From positions 124,001 to 188,000 of the forward strand of contig JAQCDS010000001.1 of NCBI GenBank assembly GCA_027620655.1: 64,000 nucleotides of DNA, in the 5' to 3' direction. This stretch comes from Bacteroidota bacterium (lineage in GTDB: Bacteria; Bacteroidota; Bacteroidia; Flavobacteriales; Flavobacteriaceae). Positions 28,665 through 36,856 of the stretch are shown here, in pieces; position 1 is the stretch's first letter; each line of letters starts with the position of its first letter. Under the pieces are notes generated by a model. That model made no database searches. It saw nothing but the letters and a program-made list of their open reading frames with translations, and was not told the origin of the DNA. The position numbers and the translations under genes are program-made.

Positions 28665-30047
28665 ATGACTTTAATCAAATCAATTTCTGGAATTCGTGGT
28701 ACAATTGGCGGTGCTGTTTCTGATAATTTAACGCCTATAGATGCGGTTAAATTTGCTGCGGCCTATGGCATGTGGATTAAGGAGCAACGCAAAAAAACCA
28801 ATTATAGAGTGGTTATTGGTAGAGATGCTCGAATTTCTGGTGAAATGATTCAAAGTTTAGTGATGAACACCCTAGTTGGAATGGGTATAGACGTGGTAAA
28901 TTTGGGACTTTCTACAACGCCAACCGTAGAAGTTGCAGTACCAATGGAACACGCCGATGGTGGACTTATTTTAACGGCAAGCCATAACCCAAAACAATGG
29001 AATGCTTTAAAATTGGTTGATAGTAATGGTGAATTTTTAAATGCAACCCATAGCCAACGGTTATTGGATTTGGCGGAAAGCGAGGAAGTGATCTTTGCAG
29101 AAGTTGATGATTTGGGAAAAATTACAGTAAATGACGCCTATTTTGATTTACATATCGATGAAGTTTTAGAACTTGATTATGTCGATGTAAAAGCCATTAA
29201 ATCGTGTAAATTTAAAGTCGTTGTAGACGGTGTCAATTCTACGGGAGGGATTGCTGTACCGTTATTGCTTGAACGTTTGGGCGTAGAACCCATTAAATTG
29301 CATTGTACGCCCAATGGACATTTTCCTCATAATCCAGAACCACTTAAGGCACATTTGACAGATTTATCTGAAAAAGTAGTACAAACCGGAGCAGATTTTG
29401 GAATTGCTGTGGACCCCGATGTTGACCGTTTGGCGTTTATGGACGAAAAAGGGGAATTGTTTGGCGAAGAATATACCTTAGTTGCCTGTGCCGATTATGT
29501 TTTAAGCCAGAACAAAGGCAATACAGTAAGTAATTTGAGCTCTACACGCGCCCTTAGAGATGTTACCGAAAAACACGGCGGAACCTATATCGCCAGTGCA
29601 GTAGGGGAAGTTAATGTGGTCAATGCCATGAAAGCCAATAAGGCCGTTATTGGTGGAGAAGGCAACGGCGGTGTTATTTTGCCTGAAGCCCATTATGGGC
29701 GTGATGCTTTGGTGGGAATTGCCTTGTTTTTAAGTTTATTGGCCGAAAAACAAATTTCCGTAAGCACTCTTAAAAACACCTATCCTTTGTACTTTATGAG
29801 TAAAAAGAAAATTGATTTAAACCCCACTATTGATGTTGATGGACTATTACAATTGATAGAAAACAAATATGCAAACGAACCTTTAACTACTCTTGACGGG
29901 GTTAAAATTGATTTTGCAGACTCTTGGGTTCATTTAAGAAAAAGCAACACAGAACCCATCATTAGAATTTATACAGAAGCGCCTTCGCAACAACAAGCCG
30001 ATGCATTGGCCGACCGCTTTATTTCTGAACTCAAAGAACTTCAATAA
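28665..30047 (+). CDS. glmM: Phosphoglucosamine mutase
   Basis: A 460-residue alpha-D-phosphohexomutase. Ser106 in TASHNPKQWNALK is the phosphoserine, DPDVDRLAF binds the metal, GEGNGG is the sugar-binding loop, and RKSNTEPIIRIYTEA is the phosphate-binding loop. GlmM converts glucosamine 6-phosphate to the 1-phosphate for UDP-GlcNAc, needed for peptidoglycan and LPS. A phosphomannomutase role is the main alternative. The DUF2200 gene begins one base after its stop. Confidence 0.9.
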   Translation: MTLIKSISGIRGTIGGAVSDNLTPIDAVKFAAAYGMWIKEQRKKTNYRVVIGRDARISGEMIQSLVMNTLVGMGIDVVNLGLSTTPTVEVAVPMEHADGGLILTASHNPKQWNALKLVDSNGEFLNATHSQRLLDLAESEEVIFAEVDDLGKITVNDAYFDLHIDEVLELDYVDVKAIKSCKFKVVVDGVNSTGGIAVPLLLERLGVEPIKLHCTPNGHFPHNPEPLKAHLTDLSEKVVQTGADFGIAVDPDVDRLAFMDEKGELFGEEYTLVACADYVLSQNKGNTVSNLSSTRALRDVTEKHGGTYIASAVGEVNVVNAMKANKAVIGGEGNGGVILPEAHYGRDALVGIALFLSLLAEKQISVSTLKNTYPLYFMSKKKIDLNPTIDVDGLLQLIENKYANEPLTTLDGVKIDFADSWVHLRKSNTEPIIRIYTEAPSQQQADALADRFISELKELQ

Positions 30048-30048
30048 C

Positions 30049-30422
30049 ATGCAAGTAACCCCAGAAAAAAACGAAAAGGTGGCCCAAATGGTCTTTGCGT
30101 CCATCTATCCTTTATATCTCAATAGATTAGAAAAAAACTTAGAACTAAAGAAGAATTTTATCATGTTTTAGAATGCTTTACTGGTTTTGATGAGGGAACG
30201 CTTCAAACACTTATTGATAAAAAAGTGACCTATAAAACGTTTTTTCAAAAGGCAAAAATTAACCCCAATGCGCATTTGATTAAAGGCGATGTTTGTGGCT
30301 ATCGCATTGAAGACATCGCGGAGGAGTTTGACGTCTATAAACGCTGTCGCCAACTAGAAAAACTTATTGATGAATTAGCCAAAGGGCGACAACTTGAAAA
30401 AATTCTAAGAACACCTAAATAA
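30049..30422 (+). pseudogene. DUF2200 family gene with a frame break at an A_AAA_AAC heptamer
   Basis: The first frame (30049-30171) encodes 40 residues, MQVTPEKNEKVAQMVFASIY and on to LEKN, then stops. The -1 frame continues the family without a gap: LRTKEEFYHVLECFTGFDEG, NPNAHLIKGDVCGYRIED and LIDELAKGRQLEKILR, ending at 30422. One extra A in the A7 run at 30131-30137 would restore about 124 residues, the usual DUF2200 size. The run lies in the phase GAA AAA AAC, which is the slippery heptamer A_AAA_AAC. So this is a sequencing error, a recent pseudogene, or real slippage; the sequence alone cannot decide. Function of DUF2200 is unknown. Confidence 0.85.
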
Positions 30423-30426
30423 GCGT

Positions 30427-31299
30427 CTAAACTTTACGGTGTTTCCAACGCTTATGGGTCCACAAATAGTATTGTGGGGCTTCGTGAATTTGGTTTTCTA
30501 CAAGTTTTAAGAACTGATCTGTAATCTCATAATCCTTAAACTCATTGGGGTGTTCTGCTAGGGTTTGAAACGTAGTTTCATAAAACCCTCTTTTAACACG
30601 TTTAACAGAGAAAAAAATGACAGGCATATCTAATTTTTTGGCCAGCATTTCTGCACCGGTATGAATAGGAGCTTCAATCCCCATAAATGTATTCCAATGA
30701 TATGCTTTTTCCTTTTTTGGCGTCTGATCCGAAACAAAACCATTCATTGTTAGAATACCGTTTTTCATGTTTTCTGTTAGTGTTGGAATGGTTTCTTTTG
30801 TAGTAACTAAATAGCTGTTATAACGCGCTCTAATATCTCGAACAAGTTTATCAAAGTATTTGTTATTCAAACGTTTATAGATGGCATATCCTCGAAATTT
30901 GACATAGGTCTGTATGATAAAAATCCATTCCCAACTGCCATAATGGGCGCACATCAAAACAATACTTTTATTTTGCTTTTCAAATGCTTTAATCACTTCA
31001 ATATTGGTAAACTTGTATCGCGCTCTCATGTCCTCAACACTAATGTTCATGGATTTGATGGCTTCCAAAATCATATCACATAAGTGATGGAAAAATTCCT
31101 TTGTGATTTGTTTACGTTCAGCTTCGGATTTTTCTGGAAAAACAAGTTTTAAATTGTCTTCAACCGTTTTTTTTCGGTAACCCACAACATGATACAACAA
31201 AAAAAACAGCATATCAGATACGGCATAGAGCAAACGAAATGGCAAAATGGATACCAACCAAAGAAAAGGATAGATGAGCACAAAGGCTAATAATTGCAT
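30427..31299 (-). CDS. LpxL/HtrB-like lipid A acyltransferase family protein
   Basis: A 290-residue lysophospholipid-acyltransferase-superfamily protein. An N-terminal hydrophobic segment (about 3-40) anchors it to the inner membrane, and CAHYGSWEW holds the HX4E catalytic motif. FVSDQTPKKEKAYHWNTFMG resembles the substrate region of lipid A late acyltransferases. It probably adds a secondary acyl chain to lipid A or to an amino-lipid. It ends 4 bases from the DUF2200 stop, converging. Confidence 0.85.
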   Translation of the reverse strand: MQLLAFVLIYPFLWLVSILPFRLLYAVSDMLFFLLYHVVGYRKKTVEDNLKLVFPEKSEAERKQITKEFFHHLCDMILEAIKSMNISVEDMRARYKFTNIEVIKAFEKQNKSIVLMCAHYGSWEWIFIIQTYVKFRGYAIYKRLNNKYFDKLVRDIRARYNSYLVTTKETIPTLTENMKNGILTMNGFVSDQTPKKEKAYHWNTFMGIEAPIHTGAEMLAKKLDMPVIFFSVKRVKRGFYETTFQTLAEHPNEFKDYEITDQFLKLVENQIHEAPQYYLWTHKRWKHRKV

Positions 31300-31322
31300 A
31301 AATTAGTCTTAAATTTACACTA

Positions 31323-31330
31323 CAAAGATA
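31323..31330 (-). promoter_or_regulatory. -7 element (TATCTTTG) for the lipid A acyltransferase gene
   Basis: TATCTTTG on the minus strand, 23 bases before the ATG at 31299, matches TAnnTTTG. Confidence 0.55.
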
Positions 31331-31362
31331 ATTTAATTTATGCGATTTAATAATTTTAACCC

Positions 31363-32004
31363 ATGAACATCCACACCCTTGTTGTAATTATAGCTAATCT
31401 TCTGTTTTCCATGCGTGGTTTTAAAGACTATTCCTTTTTTGAGCAGTACAAATTTAACATAGGAGCATTACAACGTGGCGAAAAAATACGCATGATAAGT
31501 TCTGGGTTTTTGCATGTCAATTGGCAGCATTTTATGTTCAACATGATTTCGTTGTATCTTTTTGCTCATATTGTGATTTATCAATTGGGAACGCTTAATT
31601 TTTATTTGGTCTATCTTTTTAGCTTACTTGCAGGAAATCTTTTGTCGTTTTATTTTCACAAAAACGAACCTTTTTATAGTGCTGTTGGGGCGAGTGGAGC
31701 GGTCACAGGGATTGTCTATTCGGCCATTTTATTACGACCTGATATGCATATGTTTATATATTTTATCCCTGTTCCAATACCATCTTATGTTGTTGGAGTG
31801 GGGTATTTGTTATTTTCGATATATGGTATGAAAACCAAACTTGGAAACATTGGCCATGATGCACATTTTGGTGGTGCAGTAGGGGGGTATTTTATGACCT
31901 TGTTTTTGGCCCCATGGATTTTTGAATATCATTTTTGGATGGTGGCCTTGTTGGCGGCACCAATAGGGCTTTTATTGTTTTTAAAATGGAAAAACAAGCT
32001 GTAA
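31363..32004 (+). CDS. Rhomboid family intramembrane serine protease
   Basis: A 213-residue protein with about six membrane spans. Catalytic serine is in the GASGAVTGIVYS motif; the histidine is in HDAHFGGAVGGYF; the HFMFNMISLYLF segment holds the oxyanion asparagine. Rhomboids cut transmembrane segments of other proteins within the bilayer. The substrate is not evident. It converges with the TlpA-like gene, with two bases between the stops. Confidence 0.9.
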   Translation: MNIHTLVVIIANLLFSMRGFKDYSFFEQYKFNIGALQRGEKIRMISSGFLHVNWQHFMFNMISLYLFAHIVIYQLGTLNFYLVYLFSLLAGNLLSFYFHKNEPFYSAVGASGAVTGIVYSAILLRPDMHMFIYFIPVPIPSYVVGVGYLLFSIYGMKTKLGNIGHDAHFGGAVGGYFMTLFLAPWIFEYHFWMVALLAAPIGLLLFLKWKNKL

Positions 32005-32006
32005 GA

Positions 32007-33149
32007 TTAATCGAGTAGCTCTGCAATTTTTCGTTCCAACGCACTTCCACGTAAACGTTCTGCTATAATAACGCCTTCTTCATCTATAATAAATGCGGCA
32101 GGAATTGACGACACATTGTATAACTTAGCCACAGGATCATTCCAAAATTTTAAGTTTGAAACATTATACCATGTCAATTTATCTTTTGCAATCGCATCAA
32201 CCCAACGTTGCTTTTGGTTTTCTCTATCCAAAGAAAAACTAATGATCTCTAAGCCTTTGTTGTGGTATTTTTCATAGAGTCGTACATAGGTAGGATTTTC
32301 TACACGGCAAGGTTTGCACCATGATGCCCAAAAGTCAATAATGGTGACTTTACCTTTAATTTTGCTCATGGTAAGCGCAGTTCCATCGGGGTTTGGTGCT
32401 GTAAAATCTGGAGCGATATCACCAACACCTAATTTTTTGTTGATTGTTGTTTGGTTAATTTTACTTTGAATATTTTGAACCGTAAGGATGTTTGTAGATT
32501 TATTGAGCAGCTCATCATTCATCATCGCCAATACTTCTTTAGCAGATTTGGTGTCAAATTTTGGTTGTGATGTAAGACCGTCTAAAAGCATTAAAGAAAA
32601 GTCCGTATTCGGGTGTTCTTTAAGAAAATTAAAACCATAATTCTTCAGTTCTTCGCGAAGTTCAACATTACGTTTTTGTAAATCTTGAATCGCTTTAGGG
32701 TTTTGAGCTGCAGCGGTATATTCTTCACGTAATTTATCCAACTTAGTAGTAATAGCAACAAATCCGCTTCTGTATTTCGAGAAAACCTCGTTATTGAAAC
32801 CACCAGAAACTTTGGATTTTTGAATACTGTCTTTATAAATCGTTAAGTTGATGTTTTCAGGTTCTAAAACAAAAAACACCTGACCGTTGATCCCGTCAAT
32901 TGTAATAAAACGCATTTCTGGAGCTAAAACTTCTCCTTTAAACTGAAACTTGCCATTTTGAGCAATGGCAGTATCGGTAGCAGTTGTTGTTTTTCCATTT
33001 TCGTTTCGTTTGATGTATGCACGAACCCCATCATATATGCCTTCGGCTTCGATAGTTATAGTAAAATTAGTTGTTTTTGAGGAGGAGGAGTTGCATCCAA
33101 TATTCAGCATTAAAATTAAAATAGAAAGAAAAAAATAACGTAAAGTCAT
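32007..33149 (-). CDS. TlpA-like thiol-disulfide lipoprotein with N-terminal DUF4369-type domain
   Basis: A 380-residue lipoprotein: signal peptide with lipobox LNIGC (Cys19), a beta-rich DUF4369-like domain (about 25-120), a helical linker, and a C-terminal thioredoxin fold with VTIIDFWASWCKPCRVENP carrying the CxxC pair. GDIAPDFTAPNPDGTAL is typical of AhpC/TSA-TlpA proteins. It likely reduces or oxidises thiols of exported proteins in the periplasm. Such multidomain TlpA proteins are abundant in Bacteroidetes. Confidence 0.88.
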   Translation of the reverse strand: MTLRYFFLSILILMLNIGCNSSSSKTTNFTITIEAEGIYDGVRAYIKRNENGKTTTATDTAIAQNGKFQFKGEVLAPEMRFITIDGINGQVFFVLEPENINLTIYKDSIQKSKVSGGFNNEVFSKYRSGFVAITTKLDKLREEYTAAAQNPKAIQDLQKRNVELREELKNYGFNFLKEHPNTDFSLMLLDGLTSQPKFDTKSAKEVLAMMNDELLNKSTNILTVQNIQSKINQTTINKKLGVGDIAPDFTAPNPDGTALTMSKIKGKVTIIDFWASWCKPCRVENPTYVRLYEKYHNKGLEIISFSLDRENQKQRWVDAIAKDKLTWYNVSNLKFWNDPVAKLYNVSSIPAAFIIDEEGVIIAERLRGSALERKIAELLD

Positions 33150-33166
33150 TGGTCAAAATTTTTATG

Positions 33167-33174
33167 CAAAATTA
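33167..33174 (-). promoter_or_regulatory. -7 element (TAATTTTG) for the TlpA-like gene
   Basis: TAATTTTG on the minus strand, 17 bases before the ATG, matches TAnnTTTG. Confidence 0.5.
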
Positions 33175-33194
33175 AATTAAATTTCAATACTTCA

Positions 33195-33222
33195 TTGTTT
33201 TGATGTAATATTAATATTTTTG
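33195..33222 (+). promoter_or_regulatory. Promoter of mnmE (TTG, 17 bases, TATTTTTG)
   Basis: TATTTTTG at 33215-33222 matches the -7 consensus, with TTG 17 bases upstream as a possible -33 element. It lies 16 bases before the mnmE ATG. Confidence 0.55.
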
Positions 33223-33238
33223 TCAAAAAGTATTAGAA

Positions 33239-34627
33239 ATGACACACAATGATACAATAATAGCTCTTGCCACAGCTTCTGGCGCTGGTGCTATTGCTGT
33301 ACTTCGTGTTTCGGGCGCAGAAGCCCTATCGATATCCAATAGCCTTTTTAAATCCATTCATAACAAACAGCTTATTGATCAACCGACACATACAGTGCAT
33401 TTAGGTCATATTATTGATGGTGAACGTGTTTTGGACGAAGTTTTAGTGAGTATATTCAAAAATCCACAATCGTATACAGGAGAGGACGTTGTTGAGATTT
33501 CTTGTCATGGCAGCAGTTATATTCAACAAGAAATTTTACAGCTTTTTATCCGAAAAGGGTGTCGGGCGGCCAATGCTGGCGAATTTACCCTTCGTGCGTT
33601 TCTGAATGGTAAAATGGATCTAAGTCAAGCTGAAGCGGTTGCCGATCTCATTGCAAGTGATAGTGCTGCTGCACATCAAATTGCACTGCAACAAATGCGG
33701 GGCGGGTTTAGTTCGGAAATCAAAAATCTTCGCCAAGAACTCCTCAATTTTGCTTCATTGATTGAATTAGAACTGGATTTTTCTGAAGAAGATGTAGAAT
33801 TTGCCGATCGTCAACAGTTTGAAGAGTTATTAGAACGTATCGTTAAGGTCTTAAAATATCTTATTGATTCATTTTCAACGGGGAATGTCATAAAGAATGG
33901 TGTTCCTATTGCTATTGTTGGCGCACCTAATGTAGGAAAATCTACACTGTTAAATGCGCTTCTTAATGAAGAAAAAGCCATTGTTAGTACTATTGCAGGA
34001 ACCACACGTGATGCAATAGAAGACGAAATAAGCATAGAGGGGATTAAATTTCGATTTATAGACACTGCCGGTATTCGTCAAACGAATGATACTGTGGAAG
34101 CGATTGGTATTGAGAAAACCTTTGAAAAAATGGCACAGTCACAAGTTGTTCTACAGCTTTTTGATGGAAGTAAAATTTCAGATGAAACATATTCTGACAT
34201 CAAAAATCAAATTGAACAAAATTTATCACAATATCCTGATAAACAACAACTTATAGTAGTTAATAAAATGGATACTTCAAATCTTAAAACTGTCGAAAAA
34301 TGTTTTGAGCAGTTCGATTATTTAATGATAAGTGCCAAAACAGGTGATGGGGTAGAGACCTTAAAAAAGCAACTTTTGGGATTGGTACAAATGGGTAAAC
34401 TTCATAACAACGACACCATCATCACCAATGCCCGCCACTACGATGCTTTACGGCAAGCACTGGATAACATCCAAAAGGTACAATATGGTCTACAAACCAG
34501 ACTTTCGGGTGATTTATTGGCCATAGACATTCGTGAGGCTTTGCACCATTTTGGACGTATTACGGGTGAAATTTCTACCGACGACCTTTTGGGGAATATC
34601 TTTGCTAATTTCTGTATTGGAAAGTAA
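33239..34627 (+). CDS. mnmE: tRNA uridine-5-carboxymethylaminomethyl modification GTPase MnmE
   Basis: A 462-residue MnmE/TrmE. The N-terminal tetrahydrofolate-binding domain (about 1-120), a helical domain, and an inserted G domain with GAPNVGKSTLLNALL (G1), GTTRD (G2), DTAGI (G3) and NKMD (G4) are in order. The protein ends FCIGK, the conserved C-terminal motif with its essential cysteine. With MnmG it modifies U34 of several tRNAs. Confidence 0.98.
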   Translation: MTHNDTIIALATASGAGAIAVLRVSGAEALSISNSLFKSIHNKQLIDQPTHTVHLGHIIDGERVLDEVLVSIFKNPQSYTGEDVVEISCHGSSYIQQEILQLFIRKGCRAANAGEFTLRAFLNGKMDLSQAEAVADLIASDSAAAHQIALQQMRGGFSSEIKNLRQELLNFASLIELELDFSEEDVEFADRQQFEELLERIVKVLKYLIDSFSTGNVIKNGVPIAIVGAPNVGKSTLLNALLNEEKAIVSTIAGTTRDAIEDEISIEGIKFRFIDTAGIRQTNDTVEAIGIEKTFEKMAQSQVVLQLFDGSKISDETYSDIKNQIEQNLSQYPDKQQLIVVNKMDTSNLKTVEKCFEQFDYLMISAKTGDGVETLKKQLLGLVQMGKLHNNDTIITNARHYDALRQALDNIQKVQYGLQTRLSGDLLAIDIREALHHFGRITGEISTDDLLGNIFANFCIGK

Positions 34628-34676
34628 GTTATTTTTTAACTTTCATTATATTGCAATAGAATTCAATTAACCAATT

Positions 34677-36062
34677 ATGAAAGCATTTTATTTTAGGCGT
34701 ATAAACCACTTGTTTTTGTGTATAATTGCCTTAAGTTTTGTCTATTGCAGTAGCGATGGGGATTCAGGTTCATCATCAACACCACCACCTCCACAACCAA
34801 AAATCAATGTCAATACATCGAGCATTAGTTTTGGAGAATCCTATTTACTTAACTATTCAACAGCACAAACAGTAACTGTTGATGGTAGTAATCTTGATGA
34901 GGGTATAGATATGACTGCTTCTGGAAATTTTGAGGTATCGTTGGACAATACCAATTTTTCCAATAACTTACAAATTCCTTCTTCTGAAGCCAACAATGCC
35001 ACCACAGTTTATATGCGTTTTATACCTACTGTTGTGGGGCAGCAAACAGGTGAAATCCTTTTAGAAAGTGGCAATACACAAGAAGATGTTATTCTTTCGG
35101 GGATTGGCACCCGCATTACTCATAGTTATACAACCTTTAATCAACAGCCATTGGGCTTTGGTGGTGGATTTAATCAAGCGGCTAGTCAAACCTTTACACT
35201 TCATGACGATTTAAGTACAATACAACAAATCAAGATGTACTTGAAAATTGATTGTCCTATAACAGGATGTGATGATTGGGACCGCTTTGCGAACATTAAA
35301 ATTAAAGACCCTACAACCAATAATTGGTTAGAAATTGGTCGCTATATTACGCCCTACTGGGTAGGAACCCAGCTGCTCGATCGTGGTTTAGAATTTGATG
35401 TCACCGACTTTAAATCGTTGCTTTCAGGTTCAGTAGAACTCCGAATCTATATTGAAAACTGGACGGCAAAAGCCGATATTGTAACGCTAACCTTCGATTT
35501 TATAGAAGAAACTCAAGGTCTTCCTGCATATGAAATTGATTATCCATATTATGCGGTTTCCGAAGTTTTAAATTTCCACGCTAATTCGATTAGTGGTGTC
35601 CCTTATGGTGTAAGTCATAGTTTGGATTTGGATAAATCTATAGCATTGCCTTCCAACACTGAAAGCGCCCATTTGAGAACCTTAATTTCTGGCTGGGGTC
35701 ATGCAACGCCGTATGATCCCGGAGGACGTCCATGTGCAGAATGGTGCTATAGAACACATCATATAAAAATTAATGGTACAAATACCTTCCAACACTATAT
35801 GGGACCTATTGGTTGTGCTTCCAATCCAATAAATAACCAGTCCCCTGGAAATTGGACCCCAGACCGTGCAGGGTGGTGCCCAGGAATGGTTGTTCCGGTT
35901 AGAACCAACGCTTTAGATAGCGCGCTATCGTCATTTAATTTTGAATATGATTTTGAGGATTGGACAAATGATGGCGCCAATGGTGATGCTTATTATGCCA
36001 CATCAACCTATGTGGTTGTAAAAAGTAATACCCCTATTTCAGCTGCTGTGGTTACGGACTAA
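34677..36062 (+). CDS. Peptide-N-glycosidase F (PNGase F) lipoprotein
   Basis: The signal peptide ends in a lipobox (SFVYC, Cys24), so the protein should be anchored in the outer membrane. Residues about 42-145 form an Ig-like choice-of-anchor domain absent from the classic enzyme. The rest follows Elizabethkingia PNGase F closely, from memory: GCDDWDRFANIKI, GRYITPYWVGTQ, DVTDFKSLLSG, CAEWCYRTHHIKING and NPINNQSPGNW. The three catalytic acids known there (D60, E118, E206) correspond to Asp202, Glu260 and Glu355, all present. It should cleave N-glycans from asparagine of glycoproteins. No other glycan-use genes are adjacent. Confidence 0.93.
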   Translation: MKAFYFRRINHLFLCIIALSFVYCSSDGDSGSSSTPPPPQPKINVNTSSISFGESYLLNYSTAQTVTVDGSNLDEGIDMTASGNFEVSLDNTNFSNNLQIPSSEANNATTVYMRFIPTVVGQQTGEILLESGNTQEDVILSGIGTRITHSYTTFNQQPLGFGGGFNQAASQTFTLHDDLSTIQQIKMYLKIDCPITGCDDWDRFANIKIKDPTTNNWLEIGRYITPYWVGTQLLDRGLEFDVTDFKSLLSGSVELRIYIENWTAKADIVTLTFDFIEETQGLPAYEIDYPYYAVSEVLNFHANSISGVPYGVSHSLDLDKSIALPSNTESAHLRTLISGWGHATPYDPGGRPCAEWCYRTHHIKINGTNTFQHYMGPIGCASNPINNQSPGNWTPDRAGWCPGMVVPVRTNALDSALSSFNFEYDFEDWTNDGANGDAYYATSTYVVVKSNTPISAAVVTD

Positions 36063-36719
36063 TTATTTCTGACGAAGAACAATTAGTTTTGCTTTATAAC
36101 CTGTGGTCAATAGCCATTTTCCAGAACCAATAATGTTACCGTTTTCGTCAATGACTTTAAGTTCTGCAGTATTTGGACTTGATGAACCTTCGTTTAGGGC
36201 GTAAAACTGTATGGTGTTTAGACCTTCTTCTAAGTCAATATCAATGATATAGGGTGAATTTCGAAGTAAAATATTGGGGTGGATCGTAACCTTATTAAGC
36301 ATCAACTTTATGCGGTCGCCATCTTCATATTCGTGATCTCTACAGATTAAACGGATATATTTTGATTTCGTTTTGATATCGCCCAAATAAAAATCTTTGG
36401 CATATTTACTCACATCTTTTTGGTTTTCAACAAATTTTTGTTTGATGTCCCATGTAGGGTCAACCACATCTTTGTTGGTGATTATTCCACGTTCTTCTTT
36501 TCTAAAACCATCGATAGGAGGAATACCCATTGTAATTTTGACATTTTTATTGGTCAAACCACGAACAGGAGAGAGGTTAAATAACTGCGATGAATTTTGA
36601 TTTTCTTTGGCTAATTCTTTTGCTTTTATACGCAATGTTTCTTGTGCCGTGTCCAGCTGTGCATAACTCATCTGAAGTCCTACAAAAAGAATGATAAAAG
36701 CCAAAAACCGTTGGAACAT
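36063..36719 (-). CDS. Secreted flavobacterial protein of unknown function
   Basis: I do not recognise the family. The 218-residue protein has a signal peptide (about 1-20, ending SYAQ), then a mostly soluble body with conserved-looking pieces NKNVKITMGIPPIDGFRKEE and DFYLGDIKTKSKYIRLICRD, and a C-terminal beta-rich part (NTIQFYALNEGSSSPNTAEL) that could be an Ig-like fold. It abuts the PNGase F gene with no base between stops. It is likely periplasmic or surface-exposed. Confidence 0.75.
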   Translation of the reverse strand: MFQRFLAFIILFVGLQMSYAQLDTAQETLRIKAKELAKENQNSSQLFNLSPVRGLTNKNVKITMGIPPIDGFRKEERGIITNKDVVDPTWDIKQKFVENQKDVSKYAKDFYLGDIKTKSKYIRLICRDHEYEDGDRIKLMLNKVTIHPNILLRNSPYIIDIDLEEGLNTIQFYALNEGSSSPNTAELKVIDENGNIIGSGKWLLTTGYKAKLIVLRQK

Positions 36720-36856
36720 TAAATTGTAATTAATTTTTTTTGTAAAGATAAAAACTTAAATCAAAAAGCATACCAAGCTAATAATCTCCATTTTATAGAT
36801 TTAAAATCTTCAAATTTTATATCTTTAATTTTTATAAAAAATAGCGCACATTTCTA

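Noticed and set aside
30225-30422. Separate 65-codon gene starting with GTG downstream of the DUF2200 frame break
   Set aside because: Its sequence is the C-terminal half of DUF2200 and joins the upstream 40 codons in the -1 frame, so it is part of one broken gene.
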